Assembly: GCF_003967355.1 (NCBI RefSeq)
Contig: NZ_BIFH01000020.1
Coordinates: 124,001 to 188,000 of the forward strand
Origin: Embleya hyalina
GTDB lineage: Bacteria > Actinomycetota > Actinomycetes > Streptomycetales > Streptomycetaceae
Direction of reading: 5' to 3'
Length of the DNA: 64,000 nucleotides
Below the pieces are notes generated by a model. That model did not search any database. It was not told where the DNA came from and saw only the letters and a program-made list of their open reading frames with translations. The translations under genes and the position numbers were made by a program. Shown here in pieces: positions 1-7,796 of this stretch. Position 1 is the stretch's first letter. Each line of letters starts with the position of its first letter.

Positions 1-1
1 G

Positions 2-193
2 GGCGCGGTCGTCAAGCGCCCGGTCGTGGTCAACGACCCGACGCTCGGCGAGGTCATCGCGGTCCGCTCGATGGTGTACCTGGCCCTGTCCTACGACCAC
101 CGCCTGGTGGACGGCGCGGACGCGGCCCGCTTCCTGCAGACGGTGAAGACCCGTCTCGAGGAAGGCGCCTTCGAGGGCGACCTCGGCCTGTAG
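2..193 (+). CDS. sucB: Dihydrolipoamide acyltransferase (2-oxoglutarate dehydrogenase E2), C-terminal end
   Basis: Only the last 63 codons are inside the window; the gene starts upstream. The tail holds the E2 catalytic signature [16 protein letters not shown], in which His and Asp of DHR...DG act in acyl transfer to CoA, and ends in a normal E2 C-terminus (FEGDLGL). E2 enzymes form the core of 2-oxoacid dehydrogenase complexes and carry lipoyl groups. The lipoate genes lipB and lipA lie 5 kb downstream on the same strand, a neighbourhood found in streptomycetes, which favours SucB over a pyruvate or branched-chain E2. The exact complex cannot be decided from this fragment. Confidence 0.8.
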   Translation, partial: GAVVKRPVVVNDPTLGEVIAVRSMVYLALSYDHRLVDGADAARFLQTVKTRLEEGAFEGDLGL

Positions 194-227
194 GCACCCC
201 CTGTAGGCGGCCGGCGACACGCACGTC

Positions 228-265
228 CCGAAGGCGGTTCGGACCCCGGTCCGGGCCGCCTTCGG
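228..265 (+). terminator. Terminator hairpin after sucB
   Basis: Ten-base perfect arms CCGAAGGCGG and CCGCCTTCGG flank an 18-base loop that can itself fold. It starts 35 bases after the sucB stop and ends before the next start. There is no T-run, as is usual for terminators in high-GC actinobacteria. Confidence 0.6.
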
Positions 266-298
266 CATGTTCGGCGCCGGGTGGGCGAGGATGCTCCC

Positions 299-1192
299 AT
301 GCGTATCGCCGTCACCGGCTCGTCCGGCCTCGTGGGTTCCGCTCTCGTCCGCTCGCTCGCCGCCGACGGCCACGAGGTGGTCCGGCTGGTCCGCCGGGCC
401 CCGCGCGGGCCCGACGAGGTGCGCTGGGACCCGCACGGCGGCACGGTGGACACCGCCGCGCTCGGCCCGGTGGACGCGGCGGTGCACCTGGCCGGCGCGG
501 GCATCGGGGATCGGCGCTGGACGGCCGCGTACAAGCGCGAACTCCGGGACAGCCGGGTCCTGGGCACCGCGGCCGTCTCCCGCGCCCTGGCGGCCCTGCG
601 ACCGGCGCCGCGGGTACTGCTGTCCGGTTCCGCGATGGGCTACTACGGCGACACGGGCGAACGCGAGGTGGACGAGTCGTCCCCGCCCGGGACCGGCTTC
701 CTGGCCGACCTGTGCACGGAGTGGGAGGCGGCCACCGCGCCCGCCGTCGAGGCCGGCATCCGGGTCGCCCACCTGCGCACCGGCCTGGTGGTCTCCCGCT
801 CCGGCGGCGCGTGGGGCCGGATGTTCCCGCTGTTCCGGGCCGGTCTCGGCGGTCGGCTCGGCTCGGGCCGGCAGTACTGGAGCTTCATCTCCCTGATCGA
901 CGAGGTGGCCGCGATCCGCCACGTCCTGGACCACCCGACCCTGTCCGGCCCGGTCAACCTGACCACCCCGAACCCGGTCACCAACGCCGAGGCCACCAAG
1001 GCGATGGGCCGGGCCCTGCGCCGACCCACCTTCCTCGCGGTCCCCCCATTCGCCCTGCGCATCGCTCTGGGCGACTTCGCCAAGGAAATCCTCACCGGTC
1101 AGCGCATGATCCCCAGGACCCTCCTCGACTCCGGCTTCACCTTCGAACACCCCACCATCGACACCGCGATCGCCGCCGCCCTCGACGCCTGA
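299..1192 (+). CDS. TIGR01777-type SDR epimerase (SDR39U1/YfcH family)
   Basis: A 297-residue atypical short-chain dehydrogenase. The N-terminus MRIAVTGSSGLVGSALV is the Gly-rich NAD(P)-binding loop. The middle holds SGSAMGYYGDTGEREVDE with the active-site Tyr region typical of this family. The last 50 residues match the family's C-terminal DUF1731 domain (TGQRMIPRTLLDSGF). Length is normal for the family. The substrate is unknown. I chose the ATG at 299 because residue 1 then begins the Rossmann strand directly and a GAGG lies 7-10 bases upstream; an in-frame GTG at 281 would add six residues. It is a single-gene unit between a hairpin and a repeat-filled gap. Confidence 0.85.
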   Translation: MRIAVTGSSGLVGSALVRSLAADGHEVVRLVRRAPRGPDEVRWDPHGGTVDTAALGPVDAAVHLAGAGIGDRRWTAAYKRELRDSRVLGTAAVSRALAALRPAPRVLLSGSAMGYYGDTGEREVDESSPPGTGFLADLCTEWEAATAPAVEAGIRVAHLRTGLVVSRSGGAWGRMFPLFRAGLGGRLGSGRQYWSFISLIDEVAAIRHVLDHPTLSGPVNLTTPNPVTNAEATKAMGRALRRPTFLAVPPFALRIALGDFAKEILTGQRMIPRTLLDSGFTFEHPTIDTAIAAALDA

Positions 1193-1279
1193 GCGCCGCG
1201 TCGGGGGCGGCGGCGCCCGTCGACGGATGGACGCCCTGTGGTTGCCCGCCGGACAACCGGTGTTCTTCGGTGCGCTCCT

Positions 1280-1488
1280 TCGGGCCTTTGGTGGGTATGA
1301 CCCGTAGGCGACGGAACCAGCCGGGCCTTCGAGGGGTATGACCCGTAGGCGATGTACCCGGCCGGGCCTTCGAGGGGTATGACCCGTAGGCGATGTACCC
1401 GGCCGGACGTTCGGGGGGTATGACCCGTAGGCGACGGAACCGGCCGGGCCTTCGGGGGATATGACCTGTAGGCGACGGAACCGACACC
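1280..1488. repeat. Five-unit 41-bp intergenic tandem repeat
   Basis: Five consecutive units begin with TATGACC at 1296, 1337, 1378, 1419 and 1460, an exact 41-base period. Each unit has a fixed first half (TATGACCCGTAGGCGA), a variable 7-base block (CGGAACC in units 1, 4 and 5; TGTACCC in units 2 and 3) and a GCCGGGCCTTCG plus G-run tail. A partial tail precedes unit 1 and unit 5 is cut short. As 41 is not a multiple of 3, the array is not translated as a repeat. It fills the gap between the SDR gene and the oxidoreductase gene and stops about 45 bases before the latter. Units contain a GGGT-nnn-ACCC type dyad on the reverse strand. Function unknown. Confidence 0.9.
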
Positions 1489-1529
1489 GCGGCGTGGGTG
1501 GTCGTGGGCTGGGGGACGGGAGGACGATC

Positions 1530-2783
1530 GTGGTCGACGTGCGCCGTACCGAGGTGATCGTGGTGGGGGCCGGGTTGGCCGGCTTGAGCGCGGCACGGAC
1601 CGTGGCCGCGGCCGGGGTGCCGGTCACCGTGCTGGAAGCGGGCGATCGACCCGGGGGGCGGGTGCGGACGGATCTCGTGGACGGCTTCCGGGTCGACCGC
1701 GGCTTCCAGTCGCTGACCACCTCCTGGCCCCAGGTGCGCAGGCAACTCGACGTCGCCGCACTGGGGTTGCGCGCGTTCCAGCCCGGTGTGCTGCTGTACG
1801 AGGACGGCCGCACGCACCGGATCGGCGACGTGCACCGGGTCCGGGACGCGATCGGCGGGTTGCGCAACGGCAGCGGCACCGATCGCACGCGGTTGGCCGC
1901 GCTGCTCGCCCGGACCGCGTCCGCCCCGGTGGCGCGGGTGTTCGGCGCCGCCGAGACGGCCGCGGCCGATGCGCCGGTGTTGCGCGCGCTGCCGCCCGAG
2001 CTGACCCGGCGGACCCTGCGCCCGCTGCTGGCCGCGCTGTTGCACGATCCCGCGTTGCGCTCGTCCAGCCGGTTCGCCGAGTTGATGCTCCGCTCCTTCC
2101 TGCGCGGCCGGGTGGCGCTGCCCGCCCGGGGCATGGCGGCGGTGCCGACCCAGCTCGCGGCGGCCCTGCCGGCGGGCGTGGTGCGCTACGGCGTACGGGT
2201 GTCGTCCGTCTCGGCCGATCGTGTACTGACCGACCTGGCGGGCGAGATCCGGGCCCGCGCGGTGATCGTGGCCACCGATCCGAGTACGGCGGTGGCGCTG
2301 CTGCCGGGCCTGCGGATGCCCGCGTTCCACCCGGTGACCACGCTGTACCACGTGGCCCGCGGCGCCCCCCGGGCCGACGCGTCGCTGCTCGTGGAGGCCG
2401 ACACCCGCAGCCCGTTCACGCACACGACGGTGCTCAGCCAGGTCGCCCCCACCTACGCGCCGGACCGCCGGGCACTGATCGCGACCACCGTGCTCGGGTA
2501 CGACGGCTCGGAGCCCGCCAAGCTCGAACTACGGGTCCGCGAACGGCTCGCGGTCGTACACGACACGCCCACCGGCACGTGGACACACCTGACCACCTGT
2601 CATATCCCGCGGGCCGTCCCGGTCGTCGAGCCCGGCCACAACTTCCGCCGACCGGTCCGGTTGATCGGCGGCCTGTACGTCTGCGGCGACCATCGCGACT
2701 CCAGCTCCATCCAGGGCGCCCTGGCCTCCGGTCGCAGGGCGGCCCGCTCCGCCCTCGCCGACCTGGGCGCCCTCGCGGCCTGA
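1530..2783 (+). CDS. FAD-dependent oxidoreductase (amine oxidase/phytoene desaturase-like)
   Basis: A 417-residue flavoprotein. The N-terminus EVIVVGAGLAGLSAAR is the FAD dinucleotide-binding motif, followed by the family's EAGDRPGGRVRTD signature, then a substrate domain and a C-terminal second FAD contact (GLYVCGDHRDSSSIQGAL, with a trailing GRRAA helix). This is the architecture of protoporphyrinogen oxidase, amine oxidase and phytoene desaturase relatives; nothing visible fixes the substrate. The GTG at 1530 is chosen because GGGAGGA lies six bases upstream and the FAD motif then begins within ten residues; an upstream ATG at 1461 lies inside the tandem repeat and would add an Arg-rich leader. 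No partner gene is linked closely. Confidence 0.82.
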   Translation: MVDVRRTEVIVVGAGLAGLSAARTVAAAGVPVTVLEAGDRPGGRVRTDLVDGFRVDRGFQSLTTSWPQVRRQLDVAALGLRAFQPGVLLYEDGRTHRIGDVHRVRDAIGGLRNGSGTDRTRLAALLARTASAPVARVFGAAETAAADAPVLRALPPELTRRTLRPLLAALLHDPALRSSSRFAELMLRSFLRGRVALPARGMAAVPTQLAAALPAGVVRYGVRVSSVSADRVLTDLAGEIRARAVIVATDPSTAVALLPGLRMPAFHPVTTLYHVARGAPRADASLLVEADTRSPFTHTTVLSQVAPTYAPDRRALIATTVLGYDGSEPAKLELRVRERLAVVHDTPTGTWTHLTTCHIPRAVPVVEPGHNFRRPVRLIGGLYVCGDHRDSSSIQGALASGRRAARSALADLGALAA

Positions 2784-2796
2784 TCCGCCGCGCCGC

Positions 2797-4167
2797 TCAG
2801 GCCGTGCGGACGAAGCAGCCCGACCGCGCCTCGAACTCGCGTACCGCCGGCACGTCCCGATACGGCGCCAACCGATGGGTGAACTCGCGTACGTAGTCCA
2901 CCGCCCGCGACGACCGCAGCCCCTCGGCCTGTTCGGTCGCCTCCGCCTCCACCCGGCATGCCTGCTCCACCTCGCCCAACTCCAGCAGCGCGGTGGCCAG
3001 GATCGTCTGGCAGAACAACCGGCTGCGCGCGTACTCGCTCCCGCGCAGCCGCAACGAACGCTCGGCGTATTCGCGCGCCTTGTCGTAGTCCTCCAAGTCC
3101 CGGTAGCAGTGCGCGTGGTCGTCGGCCAACTGGGCCTCGTTCATGAACGCGACCCACTCCGGCTCGTCGTCCCCCGCCGCGACGCACTCCAACGCCTGCT
3201 CGGCCCGCAACAGCGCCGCCCCGCACGCCCGCGCGTCGCCGAGCAGCCCGTGCCCGCGCGCCTCGACCGCGTGGAAGAGCGCGCGCACCCGGGGCGTGGC
3301 CACCACCGACGCGCCCTGCTGGGCGACCCGCGCCAGTTGTACCGCCTCACGCCCGTGCCCGAGGTACACCGCCTGGCGACTCATCGTGGACAACACGAAC
3401 CCGCCGAGCGCCCGATCCCCCGACGCCTGGGCCAGCCGCAGCGCCTGGACGAAATAGCGCTGCGCCATCCCGTGCACGCCCACGTCGTACGCCATCCAGC
3501 CGACCAGGCGGGTGAGCGTGGCCGCCGCGCCGAACAGCGCGCTGCCGGTGCGCGAGTCGTAGGTCCCGCGCAGTATCGCGGTCACCTCGGTGTCGAGGTA
3601 GCGCACCAGCGCCTGCCGGCCGTGCCCCCCGCCGAACGAGTTGTCCAGCCGCCGGAACGCCTCGCCGACCGCGCGCACCGCGGCCACGTCGCCCAGGCCC
3701 ACGCGGTCGCCGTCCTGCCGCGCCGGCCGCTCGTCGCCGGCGCCGATCAGCCAGTCCCGACTGGGCACCACCAGCGCCCCGGGCGTGAACGCGGCCTCCA
3801 CCAGGGCGGATCGCTGCGCCGAGTCGGCCTGCCACATGCCGGTGACGATCTCGACCGCCTCGGGCGGACCGGACGCGTACTCCAGCCCGGCATAGTCCGG
3901 CCGGCATCCGGCCATGCCCAGGTCCTCGGCGCCGAGTTTGCGGCCGAGTCGTTGGGTGAAGACCTCCGCGAGCAGTATCGGCACGATCCCGCGCGGATGT
4001 TGGCCGCGCAGCCAGCGTGCCACGGAGGTCTTGTCGTACCGGAGATCGATGCCCTGTTCCGCACCGAGTTGGTCAACGCGTCTGGCCAGACCGGCATGCG
4101 AGAAGCCGGCTTCCTCGACAAGCGCCGCCAGCCGGTGATTGGGGCGCCGCTCGACCCTGGCTGCCAT
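2797..4167 (-). CDS. HTH regulator with TPR-like helical repeats
   Basis: A 456-residue protein. Residues 10-75 form a helix-turn-helix region (SHAGLARRVDQLG ... TSVARWLRGQHPRG) resembling the XRE-like fold used by large streptomycete regulators. The rest is Ala/Leu/Arg-rich helical repeats (LVRYLDTE, AQRYFVQALRLAQASGD, ARAVQLARVAQQ, EYAERSLRLRGSEYA) typical of tetratricopeptide sensor domains. The layout recalls NsdA-type developmental/antibiotic regulators, but I cannot assign an orthologue. The ATG at 4167 follows GGGAGG at 11 bases; upstream codons in frame are not conserved-looking. It ends 14 bases from the convergent oxidoreductase gene. The 410-base upstream gap holds several palindromes, suggesting control of itself or of the divergent gene. 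Confidence 0.75.
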   Translation of the reverse strand: MAARVERRPNHRLAALVEEAGFSHAGLARRVDQLGAEQGIDLRYDKTSVARWLRGQHPRGIVPILLAEVFTQRLGRKLGAEDLGMAGCRPDYAGLEYASGPPEAVEIVTGMWQADSAQRSALVEAAFTPGALVVPSRDWLIGAGDERPARQDGDRVGLGDVAAVRAVGEAFRRLDNSFGGGHGRQALVRYLDTEVTAILRGTYDSRTGSALFGAAATLTRLVGWMAYDVGVHGMAQRYFVQALRLAQASGDRALGGFVLSTMSRQAVYLGHGREAVQLARVAQQGASVVATPRVRALFHAVEARGHGLLGDARACGAALLRAEQALECVAAGDDEPEWVAFMNEAQLADDHAHCYRDLEDYDKAREYAERSLRLRGSEYARSRLFCQTILATALLELGEVEQACRVEAEATEQAEGLRSSRAVDYVREFTHRLAPYRDVPAVREFEARSGCFVRTA

Positions 4168-4225
4168 GGAGATGAACGCCTCCCGCTGGTGCGGTGGTTC
4201 GGGTGTGGGTGGGTGATCGCGCGAG

Positions 4226-4252
4226 AATCTAGCGATTTCTGGAGCGCTACAA
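4226..4252 (-). promoter_or_regulatory. Candidate promoter of the HTH/TPR regulator
   Basis: On the minus strand TTGTAG (4252-4247) and TAGATT (4231-4226) are separated by 15 bases, the best -35/-10 pair in the gap, about 60 bases upstream of the ATG. Confidence 0.35.
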
Positions 4253-4308
4253 CCCGAACGCTCATAACAATGACCCTTTCGAGTTACACCCGAAGGAGCC
4301 GTCGGGAA

Positions 4309-4366
4309 GGGGCGAATTCGCCCCGAGGAAGGCCCGGTTCGGCCAAGTTCGGCAAAACCTGCCGAA
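4309..4366. repeat. Two dyads in the divergent gap
   Basis: A perfect 16-base palindrome GGGGCGAATTCGCCCC (4309-4324) is followed by TTCGGC and GCCGAA arms around a 7-base spacer (4348-4366). They sit between the HTH/TPR regulator and the membrane-anchored protein and could be operators; no regulator has been tied to them. Confidence 0.5.
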
Positions 4367-4450
4367 TCGGCGACACGGATCCGCTGCGCCGTCACCAGCC
4401 TGCCGCCGCTTGCGATGCGCGTAGCGGTGGTGGAACATGCGCGAGGCAGT

Positions 4451-4466
4451 TCACCCGTTGGGGTGA
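4451..4466. repeat. TCACCC-GTTG-GGGTGA inverted repeat
   Basis: Six-base perfect arms with a four-base spacer, 115 bases before the CBM2-like gene. It could be an operator or small hairpin in the leader. Confidence 0.4.
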
Positions 4467-4580
4467 TCGACTTCCGCGCGGCCGACATCCGCGCGGACGC
4501 GCCTCGGGGGCGTCGGGCCACACCGGCCGACGGGTCCGGGAATCGCGAGCCGTCCGTGACCAGGCGAAGGAAACGCACGC

Positions 4581-5285
4581 GTGACCCGGCAATCGGACGA
4601 CACCGCCCGCGGGATCGTGATCCCCCTCGCCGCGGTCGCGATCGTCTGCCTGCTGCTCACCAGCGGGGTCTTCCTGTTCTCCGGCCTCGGCGACTCGGAC
4701 CGGGGCGACCACCCGGTCTCGCTCGACCGGAACCTGCCGTTGCCGGCGCCCGCGTTCCCGCTGCCCGGCACCGCCGCGGCGAGCCCGGGCGCGGGTACGG
4801 CCACCGCCACGGGCCCGCCGACGACCGCGAGCGCGACGCGGTCGGCGACCCGCTCCCCGTCCGCCTCGGCGAGCGCCAACCCCGGGGCGACCGCGACCCG
4901 TTCGAGCACGCCGCCCGTCCCACCCGTCCCGCCGCCGCCCGCCACCACCGGCCCCGCGGACATCTCCGTCGACGCCACCGTGACCGGCTCCGGCTGGGGC
5001 GCCGACGGCACCGTGGTGATCACCAACCGCACCCCGCGCCCGCTGCCCGCCTGGGACCTCACGCTCACCACGTCGGGCCGGCAGAGCGGCTTCACCATGC
5101 TCTACGGCGAGGACATGCGCACCAGCACCGATCGGGGCGTCGCGACCGCCCGCGGCCGGGGGCCGCTGGCGCCCGGGGCGAGCGTGGTGATCGAGTTCGG
5201 CCTGTACGGCCGGGTCGACACGATCGGCTGCACCTTCACCGGCGTGACCTGCCGAGTCCGCGGCCTCGACGCCGGTCGCGGGTGA
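4581..5285 (+). CDS. Membrane-anchored Pro/Ser/Thr-linker protein with CBM2-like domain
   Basis: A 234-residue protein. Residues 11-35 are one transmembrane helix or uncleaved signal ([22 protein letters not shown]). Residues 50-125 are a low-complexity Pro/Ala/Ser/Thr linker. Residues 128-230 look like a type 2 cellulose-binding beta-sandwich ([27 protein letters not shown], later [16 protein letters not shown]), including the Trp residues common in that fold. No catalytic domain is attached, so it probably displays a carbohydrate- or wall-binding module outside the cell. The GTG at 4581 follows AAGGA at 8 bases. Two Cys near the end ([10 protein letters not shown]) may form a disulfide. It is transcribed toward lipB but looks functionally unrelated. 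Confidence 0.65.
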   Translation: MTRQSDDTARGIVIPLAAVAIVCLLLTSGVFLFSGLGDSDRGDHPVSLDRNLPLPAPAFPLPGTAAASPGAGTATATGPPTTASATRSATRSPSASASANPGATATRSSTPPVPPVPPPPATTGPADISVDATVTGSGWGADGTVVITNRTPRPLPAWDLTLTTSGRQSGFTMLYGEDMRTSTDRGVATARGRGPLAPGASVVIEFGLYGRVDTIGCTFTGVTCRVRGLDAGRG

Positions 5286-5300
5286 CGTTCGACCCCGTCG

Positions 5301-5306
5301 TACGCT
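5301..5306 (+). promoter_or_regulatory. -10 hexamer of a leaderless lipB transcript
   Basis: TACGCT ends 7 bases before the GTG at 5314, so the expected transcription start falls on or next to that start codon. No Shine-Dalgarno sequence is present. Confidence 0.45.
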
Positions 5307-5313
5307 GGTGGAC

Positions 5314-6105
5314 GTGACCAGCTTCTTGCGATTCGTGCACCTGGGCCTCGGCACCGACGCCGTTCCGTACGAGGCCGCCTGGGAGGAACAGCGCCGCGTG
5401 CACGAGCAGGTGGTGAGCGGCGAGGTCGGCGACACGTGTCTGCTTCTGGAACACCCCGCGGTCTACACCGCCGGCCGCCGTACCGACCCCTCCGAGCGCC
5501 CGATGGACGGCACCCCCGTGGTCGACGTCGACCGCGGCGGCAAGATCACCTGGCACGGCCCCGGCCAACTCGTCGGCTACCCGATCGTGCGCCTGCCCGA
5601 GCCGGTCGACGTGGTCGCGCACGTGCGTCGGATGGAGGAGGCGCTGATCCGGGTCTGCGCCGACCTGGGTCTGGAGACCACCCGGATCGAGGGACGCAGC
5701 GGCGTGTGGGTCCTGGGCGACGCGGTGCCGCAACAGGCCCCGACCGGCGGCCTCGACCTGCGCCTGGACAGCCGGCTCACGGCCGCGCCCGACCCGCGCC
5801 TGCACCCCGAGTTCGACCCGCGCCTGGCCGGTCCGGAATACGCGCCCTCCAACGCGGGACAGCGCGGCGACGACCGCAAGCTCGCGGCGATCGGCGTCCG
5901 GGTCTCGCGCAAGGTCACCATGCACGGCTTCGCGATCAACTGCGACGCCGACATGACGTACTACGACCGCATCGTGCCGTGCGGCATCAAGGACGCCGGC
6001 GTCACCTCGCTCAGCCGCGAACTCGGCCGCGAGGTCACCGTCGCCGAGGTCCTGCCGCTGGCCGAGCGGCACCTGGCCGACGTCTTCGCCCGGATCCCGG
6101 CGTGA
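5314..6105 (+). CDS. lipB: Octanoyl-[acyl carrier protein]:protein octanoyltransferase LipB
   Basis: Transfers octanoate from acyl carrier protein to lipoyl domains of E2 subunits and GcvH, the first step of lipoate synthesis. Family motifs are complete: the [18 protein letters not shown] block, the catalytic Lys in [11 protein letters not shown], the HGFAIN block, and the acyl-thioester Cys in [15 protein letters not shown]. Between the GVWVLGD strand and the catalytic Lys there is a roughly 45-residue insert rich in DPRL repeats, as in other streptomycete LipB proteins. The GTG at 5314 suits the -10 position for a leaderless transcript; an in-frame GTG at 5308 is the alternative. lipA follows 209 bases downstream and an E2 gene lies upstream, so enzyme and substrate are co-located. 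Confidence 0.93.
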   Translation: MTSFLRFVHLGLGTDAVPYEAAWEEQRRVHEQVVSGEVGDTCLLLEHPAVYTAGRRTDPSERPMDGTPVVDVDRGGKITWHGPGQLVGYPIVRLPEPVDVVAHVRRMEEALIRVCADLGLETTRIEGRSGVWVLGDAVPQQAPTGGLDLRLDSRLTAAPDPRLHPEFDPRLAGPEYAPSNAGQRGDDRKLAAIGVRVSRKVTMHGFAINCDADMTYYDRIVPCGIKDAGVTSLSRELGREVTVAEVLPLAERHLADVFARIPA

Positions 6106-6127
6106 CGCACGCCGCGTGACGCACGCC
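6100..6127 (+). repeat. 14-bp direct repeat at the lipB stop
   Basis: GCGTGACGCACGCC occurs twice in tandem; the first copy contains the lipB TGA. Probably a local duplication with no clear role. Confidence 0.6.
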
Positions 6128-6314
6128 TCGTCCCGAACCCGACCGCCGGGGAATCCACCCGGGTTCGTCCCGGTTGCCACTTGACGGGGCGTCCGGAGCC
6201 CCGATTCGCTCGGCGTACTCTGGACACACCGCCCCACCACGGGCCCGTCCCATCCTGCCGGGCCCACCGCAGTCCGTCCCGCCGGCAGGCTGACCCGAGA
6301 AGAGGGAGTCGCGC

Positions 6315-7286
6315 GTGTCCGCTGTCGCACCCGACGGCCGCAAGCTGCTTCGCCTGGAAGTCCGCAACGCCGAGACTCCCATCGAGCGCAAGCCTTCGTG
6401 GATCAAGACCCGGGCGAAGATGGGCCCCGAATACACCGAGCTCAAGCAACTCGTGAAGCGCGAGGGGCTGCACACGGTGTGCGAGGAGGCGGGCTGTCCC
6501 AACATCTACGAGTGCTGGGAAGACCGCGAGGCGACCTTCCTGATCGGCGGCGACCAGTGCACCCGGCGCTGCGACTTCTGCCAGATCGACACCGGCAAGC
6601 CCGCCGAGCTGGACCGCGACGAGCCGCGTCGGGTGGCCGAGTCGGTCCAGGCGATGGGGCTGAAGTACGCCACGATCACGGGCGTCGCCCGCGACGATCT
6701 GCCCGACGGGGGCGCGTGGTTGTACGCGGAGACGGTCCGCCAGATCAAGGAGCTGAACCCGGGCACCGGCGTCGAGCTGCTGATCCCGGACTTCACCGCG
6801 CAGCCGGAGCAGTTGGCCGAGGTGTTCTCCTCGCGCCCCGAGGTGCTGGCGCACAACATCGAGACCGTGCCGCGCATCTTCAAGCGCATCCGGCCGGGCT
6901 TTCGCTACGAGCGCTCGCTCGACGTGATCACCCAGGCCCGGGCGGCGGGTCTGGTCACCAAGTCCAACCTGATCCTGGGCATGGGCGAGGAGCGCGCCGA
7001 GATCAGCCAGGCGATGCAGGACCTGCACGACGCCGGCTGCGAACTGCTGACCATCACGCAATACCTGCGGCCGAGCGTGCGGCACCACCCCGTCGAGCGC
7101 TGGGTGAAGCCGGAGGAGTTCGTCGAGCTGAACGAGGAGGCCGAGGAGATCGGCTTCGCGGGCGTGCTCTCCGGACCCCTGGTCCGCTCGTCGTACCGCG
7201 CGGGTCGGCTGTACCGCCAGGCCCTGGAGGTGCGCGAGACGCGCGCAGCGTCGGCCGAAGGTGCGCAGAGCTTCACCTCGGTGTGA
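6315..7286 (+). CDS. lipA: Lipoyl synthase LipA (radical SAM)
   Basis: Inserts two sulfurs into the octanoyl chain on lipoyl domains. The 323-residue protein has both iron-sulfur sites: the auxiliary cluster ligands [12 protein letters not shown] near residue 55-66 and the radical-SAM motif CTRRCDFC near residue 80-87, plus the C-terminal RSSYRAG serine segment that ligates the auxiliary cluster. SAM-binding and substrate motifs ([20 protein letters not shown]) are present. The GTG start follows AGAGGGAG by 7 bases. It follows lipB on the same strand and acts on its product. Confidence 0.96.
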   Translation: MSAVAPDGRKLLRLEVRNAETPIERKPSWIKTRAKMGPEYTELKQLVKREGLHTVCEEAGCPNIYECWEDREATFLIGGDQCTRRCDFCQIDTGKPAELDRDEPRRVAESVQAMGLKYATITGVARDDLPDGGAWLYAETVRQIKELNPGTGVELLIPDFTAQPEQLAEVFSSRPEVLAHNIETVPRIFKRIRPGFRYERSLDVITQARAAGLVTKSNLILGMGEERAEISQAMQDLHDAGCELLTITQYLRPSVRHHPVERWVKPEEFVELNEEAEEIGFAGVLSGPLVRSSYRAGRLYRQALEVRETRAASAEGAQSFTSV

Positions 7287-7304
7287 CCCGGTCGCCATCA
7301 TCGG

Positions 7305-7319
7305 GCAACACAGTGTTGC
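7305..7319. promoter_or_regulatory. GCAACAC-A-GTGTTGC palindrome, possible operator
   Basis: A perfect 15-base dyad 19 bases after the lipA stop and 59 bases before the small gene at 7378. Too short and A/T-rich at its centre for an obvious terminator, so an operator is as likely. Confidence 0.4.
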
Positions 7320-7377
7320 GAGAGTCGGCCGCGATGCGGCGGAACCTCGCATCGAGCACAGCTAGGGGGACGACCTC

Positions 7378-7641
7378 ATGCCAGACACGCGGCAGGACAC
7401 CGCCTCGGTGCTGCGCGGCGCGTTCGATCGCGGCCTCGCCGCACGCCGGGCCACCGTCGGCCGGGTCTTCCGGGCCGTCGAGACCGTCCTGATGTTCGAG
7501 GGCGGTCAGCGCACCGCCCGCCGCAACGCGTGGGCGGCCGTGTGCGCCGACCGCAGCCGCGCCCGGGCCCGCGCCGAGGCCTCCGACATCCTGGCCCGGC
7601 TCGCCCCGGTCAAGCCCGCGCCGGGCGCCGGCTCGCGCTAG
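7378..7641 (+). CDS. Small conserved basic protein, function unknown
   Basis: An 87-residue Ala/Arg-rich protein (RGAFDRGLAARRATVGRVF, RNAWAAVCADRSRARARAEA) predicted largely helical, with no signal peptide, membrane segment or known domain. Streptomycetes carry a similar small gene between lipA and the DUF4191 gene, so it is likely real and conserved in place rather than spurious. Its basic charge could suit nucleic acid binding, but that is a guess. A GGGGGA lies 8 bases before the ATG. It is preceded by the 15-base palindrome, which might control it. Confidence 0.7.
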   Translation: MPDTRQDTASVLRGAFDRGLAARRATVGRVFRAVETVLMFEGGQRTARRNAWAAVCADRSRARARAEASDILARLAPVKPAPGAGSR

Positions 7642-7784
7642 GGCCGCGCGGAAGCCGGCCGGCTCGTGATTCGGCCGTCCTCCGGGGATGGGTTCCCCGC
7701 CGGACGGCCGGATCCGCCGCGCCCTCGGCGGGTGGGTCGCGACAAGCCGGCGCCAGGCATTGTCCCCGGTGGACGGCACGCCAG

Positions 7785-7790
7785 TATCCT
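7785..7790 (+). promoter_or_regulatory. -10 hexamer, leaderless DUF4191 gene
   Basis: TATCCT ends exactly 6 bases before the ATG at 7797; TTGTCC at 7760-7765 is a possible -35 with a long 19-base spacer. No Shine-Dalgarno sequence. Confidence 0.5.
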
Positions 7791-7796
7791 TTTCAC

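Noticed and set aside
1280-1488. Array read as CRISPR or as a coding tandem repeat
   Set aside because: Units are contiguous with no unique spacers, no cas genes are present, and the 41-base period shifts frame each unit.
1137-2423. Minus-strand open frame with repeated S-Y-P-P-K-A-R segments opposite the oxidoreductase
   Set aside because: The repeats come from the tandem array read in successive frames; the rest is the shadow of the flavoprotein gene.
6181-6221. TTGACG ... TACTCT as a lipA promoter
   Set aside because: The two hexamers are 29 bases apart, too far for a standard promoter; TACTCT alone may still be a -10, but support is weak.
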